64,000 bases of DNA from Acinetobacter zhairuonensis (GCF_022601715.1 NZ_JAKVIM010000001.1:124001-188000), one strand, 5' to 3'. Counted from the stretch's first letter, positions 16,319 through 26,288 are shown. Notes: generated by a model from the sequence alone, not told the origin. Made by a program: numbers and translations.

Positions 16319-18547
16319 ATGAACAGACGCATTGTCCAATCAGCATTAGCACTATCCATTTTGTCGGTCATGAGTGTGCTTGTTTATGCTGAGGACGTAC
16401 AAACAGAACAGCAAGCATCTGCAACAGAACAGGTGACGGCTCAAACTACAGATACAACCCAACTAGAAAAAATAGTTCTAACGGCTGAAGAACAAGTCAA
16501 ACAGTCTTTAGGGGCATCCATCATCACAGAAGAGGATTTGGAAAAACTTCCTGTCGTTAATGATATTTCGGAATATGTACGCCGCATGCCTGGGGTGAAT
16601 TTAACCGGCAATAGTGCGACGGGTCAGCGCGGGAATAACCGTCAAATTGATATTCGTGGCATGGGACCTGAAAATACCTTGATTTTAATTGATGGTAAGC
16701 CTGTGACTTCAAGAAACTCAGTGCGTTATGGTTGGCGTGGTGAGCGTGATACCCGTGGGGATTCGAACTGGGTGCCAGCTGATGCCATCGAGTCGATTGA
16801 GGTGTTAAGGGGGCCAGCAGCAGCACGTTATGGTTCTGGTGCTATGGGAGGCGTGGTCAATATTAAAACTAAAAAAGTCACCAACGAAGTACATGGTTCG
16901 GTTGAGCTGTATACCAATCAACCTGAAGACTCCAAAGAAGGGGCAACCAATCGAGTCGGTTTTAACTTAAGTGGTCCAATTGTCAAAGATGTCTTGTCTT
17001 ACCGCTTATATGGTAATTACAACCAGACGGATGCAGATGCACCAGATATTAACCCTGTCACTGCATTGGGGACACGTGCGGCAGGACGCGAAGGTGTAGA
17101 GAATCAAGATATTGCTGGACGACTGGCTTGGCAAGTGGATGATCAGCAGACACTTTTATTGGATATTGCGACAGGTCGACAAGGCAATGAATATACAGGG
17201 GATATCCAAAATAGTAACTTTGATGCCGCAGGGACGGGAGGAGGCTTTAGCAATGCAGATTATGTTCGCGGCTTATTAGGACAAGAAACCAATACCATGT
17301 ATCGTGACAGTTATGCATTAACGCATGAAGGAAAATGGGACTGGGGTGATACTAAAGTCATCGCACAATATGATAAAACCAAGAATAAACGTATTCCAGA
17401 ATCCCTTGCTGGTGGTCCAGAGGGTAGCCCTAATTCATTTAATAAAAAGACCTCTACATTAGAAACGTTACGTTTTAATGCAGAAACGAACATCCCTTTA
17501 GAGATAGTTGTTCCTCAAGTTATAACCTTAGGTGCTGAATGGGTAGAAGATGATTTCACTGATCCATCGAGTACAGTACAAACCGATGCTTCAGGACTCA
17601 TTACGTTATCTGCTGATCGTGAAAGTATGGAATCTCGAATTGCTTCTGCCTATATTGAAGATAACTTTAAGGTGACAGAGAGTACTGATTTAGTCCTTGG
17701 AGTTCGTTTCGACGACCACGATAAATCAGGTTCGAACTGGAGTCCGAGCTTAAACATTACCCAGAAACTGGGTGATTACTTTACCCTGAAAGGCGGCATT
17801 GCAAAGGCGTATAAAGCACCAAATATGTATCAAACTTCGGAAGGATACTTGTTGTATACCCGAGGTAATGGTTGCCCAATTAAAGCCACACAAATTTCTC
17901 AATGTTATTTAATGGGTAATGCTGATCTAAAACCTGAAACCTCGATCAATAAAGAATTGGGTATTCAATTCGAAAAAGATATGCTCAATGCCAGCTTGAC
18001 GTGGTTTAGAAATGATTATGAAAATAAAATTACAGCAGGTGAAACCGTTTTAGCCACTTCAGCAGCGGGTCATAACATTTTACAGTGGGAAAATGTACCT
18101 GAAGCGTTGATTCAAGGGATTGAGGGGAGTGTAACGTTAACCTTTGATAATGCAAGTTGGACCAATAATGTGACGTATATGATGGATTCGGAAAATAAAA
18201 AGACAGGTAACCCGTTGTCAATTGTGCCGAATTATACGATTAACTCCATCTTTAACTATAACGTGACCGATGCCATGGATGTGAACTTCGTTTATACCCA
18301 ATATGGACGCCAGAAGCCACGTCAATATGCGGAATCTAATACTGAAAATGGTCATATGAATGTTAGCGCTGTGAAAAGTTATGGTATAGCAGGCATTAAT
18401 GCAGGCTATAAATTCACGGATCAAATCAGTGGGCGTCTTGGTGTTAGCAATTTGTTTGATGAAAAGTTATTACGTGATAACTCAGTGAACCAAACCTACA
18501 ACGAACCAGGTCGTGCATATTATGCAAGTTTGAAATATGAGTTTTAA
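16319..18547 (+). CDS. pirA: TonB-dependent catecholate siderophore receptor (FepA/PirA type)
   Basis: An outer-membrane gated porin importing ferric catecholate siderophores (enterobactin-like or their breakdown products) with TonB energy. Residues 1-24 are the signal peptide. A TonB-box-like LEKIVLTAEE follows, then a plug domain near 55-190 with the FepA hallmark blocks IRGMGPENTLILIDGKPV, SRNSVRYGWRGERDTRGD and EVLRGPAAARYGSGAMGG. A 22-strand barrel ends in the terminal Phe (ASLKYEF). The length of 742 is normal. The PirA name rests on similarity within Acinetobacter; FepA or PfeA are equivalent labels. A Fur box lies upstream and a shared terminator downstream. Confidence 0.88.
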   Translation: MNRRIVQSALALSILSVMSVLVYAEDVQTEQQASATEQVTAQTTDTTQLEKIVLTAEEQVKQSLGASIITEEDLEKLPVVNDISEYVRRMPGVNLTGNSATGQRGNNRQIDIRGMGPENTLILIDGKPVTSRNSVRYGWRGERDTRGDSNWVPADAIESIEVLRGPAAARYGSGAMGGVVNIKTKKVTNEVHGSVELYTNQPEDSKEGATNRVGFNLSGPIVKDVLSYRLYGNYNQTDADAPDINPVTALGTRAAGREGVENQDIAGRLAWQVDDQQTLLLDIATGRQGNEYTGDIQNSNFDAAGTGGGFSNADYVRGLLGQETNTMYRDSYALTHEGKWDWGDTKVIAQYDKTKNKRIPESLAGGPEGSPNSFNKKTSTLETLRFNAETNIPLEIVVPQVITLGAEWVEDDFTDPSSTVQTDASGLITLSADRESMESRIASAYIEDNFKVTESTDLVLGVRFDDHDKSGSNWSPSLNITQKLGDYFTLKGGIAKAYKAPNMYQTSEGYLLYTRGNGCPIKATQISQCYLMGNADLKPETSINKELGIQFEKDMLNASLTWFRNDYENKITAGETVLATSAAGHNILQWENVPEALIQGIEGSVTLTFDNASWTNNVTYMMDSENKKTGNPLSIVPNYTINSIFNYNVTDAMDVNFVYTQYGRQKPRQYAESNTENGHMNVSAVKSYGIAGINAGYKFTDQISGRLGVSNLFDEKLLRDNSVNQTYNEPGRAYYASLKYEF

Positions 18548-18567
18548 CTTGATTTAAATACAGCACT

Positions 18568-18593
18568 AAAAGGCGCTATTCAGCGCCTTTTTT
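18568..18593. terminator. Bidirectional terminator overlapping the end of the next gene
   Basis: AAAGGCGCT and AGCGCCTTT form a 9-bp stem with T's on both sides. The converging gene's stop codon at 18576 lies within it, so one hairpin serves both genes. Confidence 0.8.
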
Positions 18594-19586
18594 CAAGATT
18601 GCTAAGGTACTGTCAGAATAATAGAACTTTTCTAAATAATGACGCGCACGTTGTGCTAAATACTCTGATTGCACCAAATTCACAATAATTGGTTCTAAAA
18701 GGTTATGTAATTGATGTTGAATCAGGGCTTCATCAATATTTAAATCACGTAATAACAAATCAAAACTACGGTCTTGATTACGTGCATACCATGCGGACAC
18801 GCCATCTTTCACTTGCTGTTCTAAGTAGGTGGTTTGACGTAAATGATCCCAAATTTCATGCCCCAAGCCAACTGTATGAGGTAGATCACCCACCTCGATA
18901 TAATTTTTTAAAACATTCAATGGTAAGTCTTTAATTTTATGCCATAAATTGGCTTGAAAATGATACAGCTTTTCGTCATTAAAGTGTTGATTTAACACTT
19001 GTTCGCTCATTTGGCTGAGCTTTTGAATGTTTTTCTGCAAATACTGCTGAATCGCCTGATCCAAATTGGAATCGGTCACACTTTCCAAAACGGATTTCCC
19101 CATTTTCATAAAACGTGACACGCCAGGCACATGTTTGACCATAACCGAATTGTCTAAATAGTCATGAATCGCATGTTGAATCAGTTGCGTGATCATGGCT
19201 GAAAACGCAGGATTATTGACTACGGTATGAATCAAGCGGCGTCGATGTCCACTTTTGCTGGCAACATATTGCGCAATTTTATCGACCGTGAGTACAGGAA
19301 TCGCATCTGCTATTTTAGTCTGGTCATTTGCAGGGTGTACCAAGGCAAAACGAATATGTTCAGCGATTTGCTCAATCAAGAAGGCACTGGCTGGCGTATT
19401 TAGAATTTGTTGTTGGATCAGTTGATGAATCTGCTCAACCGTCCAAAGTTGTTTTAAATTTTGCTTTCTAAACCAATGATAAAATTCAACGAATTCATTT
19501 TGAATGGTGTTTGACCGAGAAAATTCATCATTTAAAAATTGAACATGAGCCTCAATCAGTTGCTCAATCATTGGGTGTTTTTGCAT
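18576..19586 (-). CDS. Unknown helical protein, partner of an exported hydrolase
   Basis: I do not recognise a family. The 336 residues are almost entirely predicted helix, rich in Gln, His and Leu (VLTVDKIAQYVASKSGHRRRLIHTVVNNPAF; the second half begins MKMGKSVLESVTDSNLDQA). There is no signal peptide or membrane helix. The gene starts 12 bp after the alpha/beta hydrolase gene upstream, so the two form one operon, and it ends within a shared terminator. A functional link with that hydrolase is likely but its nature is unknown. Confidence 0.65.
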   Translation of the reverse strand: MQKHPMIEQLIEAHVQFLNDEFSRSNTIQNEFVEFYHWFRKQNLKQLWTVEQIHQLIQQQILNTPASAFLIEQIAEHIRFALVHPANDQTKIADAIPVLTVDKIAQYVASKSGHRRRLIHTVVNNPAFSAMITQLIQHAIHDYLDNSVMVKHVPGVSRFMKMGKSVLESVTDSNLDQAIQQYLQKNIQKLSQMSEQVLNQHFNDEKLYHFQANLWHKIKDLPLNVLKNYIEVGDLPHTVGLGHEIWDHLRQTTYLEQQVKDGVSAWYARNQDRSFDLLLRDLNIDEALIQHQLHNLLEPIIVNLVQSEYLAQRARHYLEKFYYSDSTLAILKKGAE

Positions 19587-19598
19587 AAAAGCTCAAAT

Positions 19599-20627
19599 TT
19601 AATGTAAAGGAATCAGTTGATCTGCCAATGGATTTTTCAGATTCTGGGTTTTTGCCAGAAATGGCAAATAGTAATTTGCGACTTGCTTATCTGCTTCCAG
19701 TAGAGGCATATGACCAACATTGTTAAGGATGACAGGTGCTTCTGCACGTTTCAACAGTGATTTTAATTCATCTGCGACTTCAACATTAAAGATTTTGTCC
19801 TGTTTCCCCCAAAGAATCAGGGTAGGTGCTTCAACATTACGGGTAATGCGGGCAAAACTTTCAGGGGTATAAATTCGATTTAGTGTCGAAATTTGTTCAA
19901 TCACTAAATTATTACGTCCCGCCTGAGAAATTAACAATTGCTCTTTGGCACGTTGCAATTCAGGGGACAGTTTAGGTGGGTTTTGCATCATTTCGTGGCG
20001 TACATCTGCATAGTCCCCAGGTTTAGACACAATTAAATGTTTCAGAAAATTTGGGTCTTTGGTATAGGGTGTATTGGCTTTTTTATAGATGCCTGCACTA
20101 TTCAGCAGAAATAAGCTTTGGGTATCAAAGGGATACTGCGCAGCATATAAGGTGGCAATTGAGCCACCCAAAGAGTGACCTGCAATATTGAGTTTGTTTT
20201 CAATATCTATTGCTTCGGCAAACTGTCGTAGGCTTGAAGTGACATTCGGTACAGCGATATCAAAATTGGAAGGTACTTTGGTGTCGCCGTAGATGGGTAA
20301 ATCAGGCACCACCACATGATAGTTTGGTGTCAAATATGCCGCGACACGGTTCCAGTTATCACGGCTACTGGCGATGCCATGTAGCAGTAAAACGGTCGGC
20401 TTTTGTGGCGAACCACCTTCGTTATAGCTCCAAACTATATCACCCACTTTCAGGGTTTTACTTTTTAAACCACAAGTTTCCCGTTCTTGTTGCAGATAGT
20501 TTTGCAGTGAAAGTTGTTCAGCAGAAGGTTGCAGTGTTTTGGCAGAAGCAAGATTGAGCAATGACAGAGTAATGAGAATTCCCATTGCTGTAACAAAATG
20601 AGAAAAATATTTACGTCTTTCAGTCAT
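19599..20627 (-). CDS. Alpha/beta-fold hydrolase, exported
   Basis: A 342-residue esterase- or lipase-like hydrolase with an N-terminal signal or anchor (FVTAMGILITLSLLNLASA) that places it outside the cytosol. The fold is shown by the oxyanion-hole motif LLHGIASSRDNW, the nucleophile elbow GHSLGGS, the acid in LWGKQDKIF and the histidine in VGHMPLLEA. The substrate is unknown; close family members include lipases and epoxide-hydrolase-like proteins. It heads a two-gene unit with the unknown helical protein 12 bp downstream and is divergent from the carbonic anhydrase gene. Confidence 0.85.
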   Translation of the reverse strand: MTERRKYFSHFVTAMGILITLSLLNLASAKTLQPSAEQLSLQNYLQQERETCGLKSKTLKVGDIVWSYNEGGSPQKPTVLLLHGIASSRDNWNRVAAYLTPNYHVVVPDLPIYGDTKVPSNFDIAVPNVTSSLRQFAEAIDIENKLNIAGHSLGGSIATLYAAQYPFDTQSLFLLNSAGIYKKANTPYTKDPNFLKHLIVSKPGDYADVRHEMMQNPPKLSPELQRAKEQLLISQAGRNNLVIEQISTLNRIYTPESFARITRNVEAPTLILWGKQDKIFNVEVADELKSLLKRAEAPVILNNVGHMPLLEADKQVANYYLPFLAKTQNLKNPLADQLIPLH

Positions 20628-20943
20628 TGACTTAAATCCTTATTGCTAAAAGTTTTTGCTTCAAAATCCATTTTGAAACAAGCGGAAAGATTGATTTGGT
20701 ATAAAGAATAATCTTTGAATTTATGCGAATCTATTTTAAATACAATACTTAAAATGTCACGAACAAGTTTGTTGAAATACTTGATGTTAAGATAAAATAA
20801 TGTGATTTAGTTCAATGTAATGACAAGTGGGATGTGAAATTTTTTGCCAATTCGTAAAATGCAAAACTGTATCCTTTTTTGCAAGTGACAATCAATTTTG
20901 CTGGCATTAGAATATTGAAACTTCAAATCATGGTGGAAACAGA
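20628..20943. other. Divergent intergenic region
   Basis: 316 bp of AT-rich sequence between the hydrolase and carbonic anhydrase genes. It must hold both promoters; a weak TTGAAA/TAAAAT pair with a short spacer is the only candidate on the plus strand. I see no ORF or clear operator. Confidence 0.5.
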
Positions 20944-21558
20944 ATGCTAACGGCTCAAGAAGCTTTAGAACGTCTTAAAAAAGGAAACCAACGTTTTGTC
21001 TCTGGGGAAACAACCCACCCTAAACAGTTATCGCACCAAGAGCGTGCTGAAATGGCAGAAGATCAAAACCCTTTTGCGATTGTACTCGGCTGTTCGGACT
21101 CACGTGTCCCTGCTGAAATGGTATTTGATCAAGGCTTAGGTGATTTGTTTGTTATTCGTGTTGCGGGTAACGTGGTTGCACCTTCACAAGTAGGTAGCGT
21201 GGAATTTGCTGCAGAACGTTATGACTGTGCAGTGGTGGTGGTATTGGGGCATAGTCACTGTGGCGCTATCAAAGCTACGATTGATACTTTGATGAATCCA
21301 GACTGCCCACCATCGAATAACTTAATGTCAATTGTGAACCGTGTTCGTCCATCAGTTGAAACCTTGATGCAAACTGAATTGAAAAATGATTTGGACAAGC
21401 TTTCAACGCATGCGGTACGTTCTAATGTTTTTGCTTCTGTGAATCAATTACGTCATGGATCAGCGGTGTTAGAGCAATTAATTGCGAAAGGTAAAATGAT
21501 TGTAGTGGGTGCAGAATATTCACTTGAAACAGGTGAAGTGATTTTTTTTGACTTCTAA
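20944..21558 (+). CDS. can: Beta-class carbonic anhydrase
   Basis: Interconverts carbon dioxide and bicarbonate in the cytosol, supplying bicarbonate for carboxylases such as acetyl-CoA carboxylase at ambient CO2. The zinc ligands and the Asp-Arg dyad are all visible: C50 and D52-R54 in CSDSRVP, H103 and C106 in HSHCGA. The length of 204 is typical. It stands alone, with a nearly perfect shared palindromic terminator after it. It could also be labelled cynT-like, but no cyanase gene is near. Confidence 0.92.
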   Translation: MLTAQEALERLKKGNQRFVSGETTHPKQLSHQERAEMAEDQNPFAIVLGCSDSRVPAEMVFDQGLGDLFVIRVAGNVVAPSQVGSVEFAAERYDCAVVVVLGHSHCGAIKATIDTLMNPDCPPSNNLMSIVNRVRPSVETLMQTELKNDLDKLSTHAVRSNVFASVNQLRHGSAVLEQLIAKGKMIVVGAEYSLETGEVIFFDF

Positions 21559-21590
21559 TAAGTTTTACTAATTCAGAACATAACATCATG

Positions 21591-21620
21591 ATTAAAGGCG
21601 CTTTATAAAGCGCCTTTAAT
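21591..21620. terminator. Bidirectional terminator, perfect 30-bp palindrome
   Basis: Fifteen bases (ATTAAAGGCGCTTTA) are followed at once by their exact reverse complement. It lies between the carbonic anhydrase stop and the converging tesA stop codon at 21603, which is inside the palindrome. Confidence 0.8.
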
Positions 21621-22232
21621 GTATGGGTAAGCCAGATTTAATAATTTCGGTTGCGCTTGTGCATTCGGGTGAATCAAATCTTTTTGCATCAGGTTTTTCT
21701 GCCCTGCAATTCCTTCTAAAAAGAACGGCAGTAATTTCACTTGATATCGCTGACTGATCACCGTGTAATTCTGTTCAAATGCCTTGCTATAGGCAGTGCC
21801 ATAATTGGGTGGAATTTTCATCCCAAAAACAATAACTTTGGCTTTTGCCTTTTGACTCTGCTCGACCAAGCGAGCAAGATTCTGCTGAATCATTTGCGGT
21901 GGCTGGCCACGTAACCCATCATTGCCCCCCAGTTCAATGACCACGATATTTGGCTTATAAGTTGCTAATAATTTTGGCAAACGTGCTAATGCACCGCTGG
22001 TGGTTTCACCACTAACACTCGCATTGACCACTTGATGTTGTTTCGGATACTGTTGCTCTAATCGTTTTTGCAGCAGTGTGACCCAACCTTGCTGAGGCTG
22101 TAGTCCATACCCTGCACTAATACTGTCACCCAAAATCATAATGGTTTTGGCGGAAACCATGATTGGACTGATGCAGACCAGCAGACCTGTGACCCATGAA
22201 CAAATCAATACTTTAAAACGATATCGACGCAT
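21603..22232 (-). CDS. tesA: Arylesterase / acyl-CoA thioesterase I (SGNH hydrolase)
   Basis: A periplasmic GDSL/SGNH hydrolase acting on acyl esters and acyl-CoA thioesters. Block I (GDSISAGYG) carries the nucleophile Ser, block III is GGNDGL, and block V (DLIHPNAQ) has the Asp-His pair. A signal peptide (VLICSWVTGLLVCISPIMVSA) precedes the mature enzyme. Start choice is uncertain: ATG 22232 is given, GTG 22238 has AGGTG seven bases upstream, and the frame opens at GTG 22256. It is divergent from ybbA-ybbP, the same arrangement as tesA-ybbA-ybbP in E. coli, which supports the name. Confidence 0.88.
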   Translation of the reverse strand: MRRYRFKVLICSWVTGLLVCISPIMVSAKTIMILGDSISAGYGLQPQQGWVTLLQKRLEQQYPKQHQVVNASVSGETTSGALARLPKLLATYKPNIVVIELGGNDGLRGQPPQMIQQNLARLVEQSQKAKAKVIVFGMKIPPNYGTAYSKAFEQNYTVISQRYQVKLLPFFLEGIAGQKNLMQKDLIHPNAQAQPKLLNLAYPYIKGAL

Positions 22233-22273
22233 AGTCACTAAAGAACACCTGATCACAAGAAGAGAGAGTCATC

Positions 22274-22978
22274 ATGCCACAAGCCGTAATTTCTGCCCAG
22301 AATTTGACACAAAAAATACAACTTGCAGACAAGAGTCTCTCAATTTTTGAAAATCTAAACCTCGAAATTATCGAGGGCGAACAAATTGCAATCACAGGGC
22401 GTTCGGGTTCAGGTAAGTCTACCTTATTGGGTATTTTGGCGACCTTAGATCAAGCCAGTAGTGGCGAACTTAGTGTTTGTGGCGAGAACATCACTTCACT
22501 AACTGAAGAGCAACGGGCACAGGTACGCTTAAAATATATCGGCTTTGTTTTTCAGTCTTTTCAGTTGTTACCGCACTTAACAGCTTTAGAAAATGTGATG
22601 CTGCCGTTACGCTTACATTCCGATTTTCAATATGCTGTGGCAGAGAAACGTGCTTTGGAATTGCTCAAAAAAGTAGGATTAGAGCGACAAGCCACGCAAA
22701 CGCCTAAAGTGCTTTCGGGGGGAGAGCAACAGCGTGTTGCGATTGCGCGGGCTTTAATTAGCCAACCGAAGATTATTTTTGCCGATGAGCCAACAGGAAA
22801 TTTAGACAGTCAAACGGCCAAAGAAATTGAACAGCTCTTATTTTCGCTAAATCGGGAGTTAGGCACGACACTGGTATTGGTGACGCATGATTTAAAATTG
22901 GCAAGACAATGTCAGCGCCATGTGCATTTATTTGAAGGTCAGTTACATGAACATGTGCAGGCTGGAGAACTGGTATGA
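22274..22978 (+). CDS. ybbA: ABC transporter ATP-binding protein YbbA
   Basis: The ATPase of a MacB/LolD-like exporter acting with the large permease encoded next. Walker A is GRSGSGKST, the signature is [15 protein letters not shown], Walker B is IIFADEPTG, and the switch His is in VTHD. The 234 residues and the [18 protein letters not shown] block are typical of the LolD/YbbA group. Its stop overlaps the permease ATG in an ATGA tetranucleotide, pointing to translational coupling. The substrate is not known; the neighbouring tesA suggests handling of lipids or related molecules in the envelope. Confidence 0.9.
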   Translation: MPQAVISAQNLTQKIQLADKSLSIFENLNLEIIEGEQIAITGRSGSGKSTLLGILATLDQASSGELSVCGENITSLTEEQRAQVRLKYIGFVFQSFQLLPHLTALENVMLPLRLHSDFQYAVAEKRALELLKKVGLERQATQTPKVLSGGEQQRVAIARALISQPKIIFADEPTGNLDSQTAKEIEQLLFSLNRELGTTLVLVTHDLKLARQCQRHVHLFEGQLHEHVQAGELV

Positions 22979-25452
22979 GCGCCTTATTTCGCCCCTTATT
23001 ACAGCAAAGCCTGAAAAGTAGTGGCATGTATTTGCTGATCATTGCTTTAGTACTGGCGATTAGTGTGACGACTGCACTGAAATTTAGTAATGAACAAATT
23101 CAGAATGCAGTGACTTTACAAGCGGCAGAGCTGATGGCTGCGGACTTGGTTTTGTCTGATCAGTCTGCCATTGAACAGCGCTGGAAAGATCAAGCCAAAG
23201 CTCTGGATTTAAAGCAGGCGCAGGTGACTGTGTTTAATTCCATGGCGCACAATGAATTGCAGTTCGTGATGGTTAATGTCAAAGCCATTGATGCTCATTT
23301 TCCATTACGTGGTCAGTTACAGCTTAAACCCGCACTGCAACGTCCAATACAAAGTGGTGAAGTGTGGTTGAGTCCACGGGTCATGGATTTATTAAAGGTC
23401 AAATTGGGCGATCAGATTCAGATTGCAGATGGCACGTTTAAAGTGACTGCAATGATTCAACACGATTCAAATCAGGAGCTGGGTTTTTCAGGTTTTTCAC
23501 CCACGGTGATGATTGCACAGCAAGATGTGGCACGGACCAATGCGATTCAGGTGGGCAGTCGAATTGATTATCGCCTGTTAATGGCAGGGACTGCGAATAA
23601 CACGCAACAATATCAGACTTTGTTTAAACAGCAGCAACAAAAGCTAAAGCCATCTGCTACGTCCAATGTAGATGAAACCAATGGTTTGAAACTCAGAAAT
23701 GCGAGTGAAGGTAATACTCGCTTAATGCGTCCGATTGAAAATCTGGATACCTTTTTACAGTTGGCGAATATCCTGACCATTTTGCTATGTGGAATTGCAA
23801 TTGCGCTAACCAGTCAACGCTATGTACAACAAAATCAAGACTATATTGCCTTACTACGGTGTATGGGGGCATCCAAAGCGCAGATTCTTAAAGTCTATGC
23901 CTATTTGCTGTTATTTATGTTGGGAATTGCCATTTTCATTGGAGTGGGCGTAGGCATTGCTTTGGGCTATGGACTCTTGCAACTCATGCTGCAATTGATT
24001 CCGAATTTGCAGTTGCAATTTTCAGCTTGGGCGATGTTAAAAGGCCCTTTGCCGATTGCCATTTTCACCAGTGCCGTGGTGTTAACAGGATTTATTTTGC
24101 CGCATTTATGGCAGTTGATGTACACACCTCCAATTCGCGTAATTCGTCAACAAGCGCAGTCTGTACATATTTTATTGTGGACCTTGTTGACGGGAACACT
24201 GAGTCTGTTTGTGTTTAGTGCAATCCTGACAGAAAATCTATTGCTGACCAGTTTAGTGATCGGAGGAATTCTTGCCTTAAGTGCAGTACTGTACCTTGCG
24301 GTTTGGCTGGTTTTAAAAGCCATCAAAAAACTGAAGATGGCAATTTCAGCCTATGTGAAAGTGCCTTATCAAACTGCCTTTCAAATTACGGCTTTGGCAT
24401 TAGGATTGAGTCTGATTACGGTACTCGCCGTTCTACGCACAGATTTATTAGAACGTTGGCAACAACAGTTACCTCAAGGCACGCCCAATCAGTTTGTGTA
24501 TGGCTTACCTCCGTTTGATATCCCTCAATTCAAGCAGCAGTTAGAAGCACATGGTTGGAGCAGCACTCCTTTGTATCCAAATATTCGGGGTCGATTGGTG
24601 GCAAAAAATGAACAGCCATTTTCGGAACAGCTGGTACAGAAGAATAACTCCTTACGCCGTGAGCTCAACCTGACTCAAAGTAATAGTCTGCCAGCGGACA
24701 ATAAGATTGTACAAGGACAAGCTCAATTTACACGTGTTGGGGAAGTATCAGTCGAAGCTAAAACTGCGGCTGAATTGGGGATACAGGTTGGTGATCGTCT
24801 AAGTTTTAGTTTGCCTGAAGGCATGCTACACGCCAAAGTAGTGAATTTCAGAGAGGTGGAGTGGGAGAGTTTCAGTCCAAACTTTTTCTTTATTTTTTCA
24901 CCACAGACACTGGATGAAAATGCAGGAAGTTATTTGGGCAGTTTTTATGTCCCAGAACAAGACAAACCAAAACTGATTCAATTGATTCAGCAATTTAGCA
25001 ATACCGTGTTTATTGATGTTGGTTTAATTCTGGATGAAATTAAACGTTTGATGAATGTCTTGATTCAAGTGGTGACTATTTTGGCGTTACTGGTCAGCCT
25101 TGCAGGAGTTTTGGTCTTAATCGCCTGCCTGAACTTATTGATGGATGAACGTAAACAGGAAGTGGCATTGCTGCGTTCATTTGGCAGCTCAAAGCAAACG
25201 CTAAAACGGATGTTGACCCTAGAAATTGGCTTTATGGGGTTGTTGGCAGGCATTGTGGCGTGCTTCTTTGCTGAATTGATCAGTGCAATTGCCAGTTACC
25301 GTATGAATCTTAGTCTTCAACCGCATTGGGAAATCTGGTTGATTTTACCGATCAGCATGATGCTGTTATGTGCACTGATTGGTCGTTATCGCCTGAGTTA
25401 TCTTTGCGATATCCCACCATTACAGAGTTTAAGAGAGATGAACCAAACTTGA
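22975..25452 (+). CDS. ybbP: FtsX-like ABC transporter permease YbbP
   Basis: An 825-residue inner-membrane permease partner of YbbA. It has an N-terminal helix (near 16-36), a periplasmic domain, then FtsX-type helix groups around 255-400, a second set near 405-500, another periplasmic domain and a final FtsX group (IQVVTILALLVSLAGVLVLIACLNLL onward). The cytoplasmic coupling segment ALLRCMGASKAQILKVYAYLL and its later repeat ALLRSFGSSKQTLKRMLTLE are characteristic. The duplicated ten-helix layout is normal for YbbP. It ends 17 bp before the converging rhomboid gene. Confidence 0.9.
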   Translation: MSALFRPLLQQSLKSSGMYLLIIALVLAISVTTALKFSNEQIQNAVTLQAAELMAADLVLSDQSAIEQRWKDQAKALDLKQAQVTVFNSMAHNELQFVMVNVKAIDAHFPLRGQLQLKPALQRPIQSGEVWLSPRVMDLLKVKLGDQIQIADGTFKVTAMIQHDSNQELGFSGFSPTVMIAQQDVARTNAIQVGSRIDYRLLMAGTANNTQQYQTLFKQQQQKLKPSATSNVDETNGLKLRNASEGNTRLMRPIENLDTFLQLANILTILLCGIAIALTSQRYVQQNQDYIALLRCMGASKAQILKVYAYLLLFMLGIAIFIGVGVGIALGYGLLQLMLQLIPNLQLQFSAWAMLKGPLPIAIFTSAVVLTGFILPHLWQLMYTPPIRVIRQQAQSVHILLWTLLTGTLSLFVFSAILTENLLLTSLVIGGILALSAVLYLAVWLVLKAIKKLKMAISAYVKVPYQTAFQITALALGLSLITVLAVLRTDLLERWQQQLPQGTPNQFVYGLPPFDIPQFKQQLEAHGWSSTPLYPNIRGRLVAKNEQPFSEQLVQKNNSLRRELNLTQSNSLPADNKIVQGQAQFTRVGEVSVEAKTAAELGIQVGDRLSFSLPEGMLHAKVVNFREVEWESFSPNFFFIFSPQTLDENAGSYLGSFYVPEQDKPKLIQLIQQFSNTVFIDVGLILDEIKRLMNVLIQVVTILALLVSLAGVLVLIACLNLLMDERKQEVALLRSFGSSKQTLKRMLTLEIGFMGLLAGIVACFFAELISAIASYRMNLSLQPHWEIWLILPISMMLLCALIGRYRLSYLCDIPPLQSLREMNQT

Positions 25453-25469
25453 GCTTCATCTCCGCTGAT

Positions 25470-26288
25470 TTAAAAGTGATAGTGCTGTCGCATGGCTTGC
25501 AATAATTCTGCCCATAGTGGTTGAATCAATTGCAGCTGTTGCAGGCAGTATTGATAAAGCAACCAACAGCTAGCAAAGGCAATCAGGGTTCCGAGAATTA
25601 AGCTCAGGGAAGGTTTCTGCCATTTTTGGCACAGATACCAAATCCCTGCCAGTACTGCCCCCATCAGCATACCACCGACATGCGCAGCGTTGTTAATCCC
25701 TGAGATGGTGAGTCCAATCACCAAGTTGATACCCATAACCATAATCAGGGTCTTTTTATCTAGAATAAAACGTTGTCGTGGAAGAATTGGAAATAGAGAC
25801 AGCAGGGTTAACGCACCGCCTAAGCCCATTACAGCGCCAGAGGCACCCGCGCTGACATGTGGCAGCAAGTCAGGGTCAATCGCCTGCATATTTAACATGG
25901 AAACACTGTCATGGATGGCCAAATAACTGCTAAACAGGCTGCCCATTAAACCTGCGGCGAGGTATAGCATCAAAAAATATAGGCGTCCAAACAGTTGTTC
26001 TGCAACACTACCAAAAATATACAACGCCCACATGTTTAACATTAAGTGCACCATGCCAAAATGAAAAAACATGCTACTGAACAGTCGCATGGGTTCCTCT
26101 AAAAAGGTTAAAGGTGCATAATCAGCTCCCCAGCGTATGGCATCTGGTAGGCTTGGATCACTGACATTCACGCCTGAGAAAATTTGCCAGAGGAATAGCC
26201 CGACATTGATGGCAATGAACAGGGCAGTGAGCCACCAATCCTGCATATTTAGTTTGCTCGGAACCCAAGGTGGTGTTGAATGAGACAT
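25470..26288 (-). CDS. Rhomboid-family intramembrane serine protease (second copy)
   Basis: A 272-residue inner-membrane protease with an extra N-terminal cytoplasmic tail and about seven hydrophobic helices, larger than the rhomboid at 14697. The catalytic Ser lies in GASGAVMG and the His in NAAHVGG. The HLMLNMWALYIFG helix and the EEPMRLFSSMFFHFGMVH segment are typical. The substrate is unknown. It is convergent with ybbP and divergent from mtgA with a 78-bp gap. Confidence 0.9.
   Translation of the reverse strand: MSHSTPPWVPSKLNMQDWWLTALFIAINVGLFLWQIFSGVNVSDPSLPDAIRWGADYAPLTFLEEPMRLFSSMFFHFGMVHLMLNMWALYIFGSVAEQLFGRLYFLMLYLAAGLMGSLFSSYLAIHDSVSMLNMQAIDPDLLPHVSAGASGAVMGLGGALTLLSLFPILPRQRFILDKKTLIMVMGINLVIGLTISGINNAAHVGGMLMGAVLAGIWYLCQKWQKPSLSLILGTLIAFASCWLLYQYCLQQLQLIQPLWAELLQAMRQHYHF

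Noticed and set aside
17846..17864. GTATAC within the receptor gene as a second GntR operator
   Set aside because: The flanks do not form the full TTGTATACAA palindrome and it is inside a coding region.
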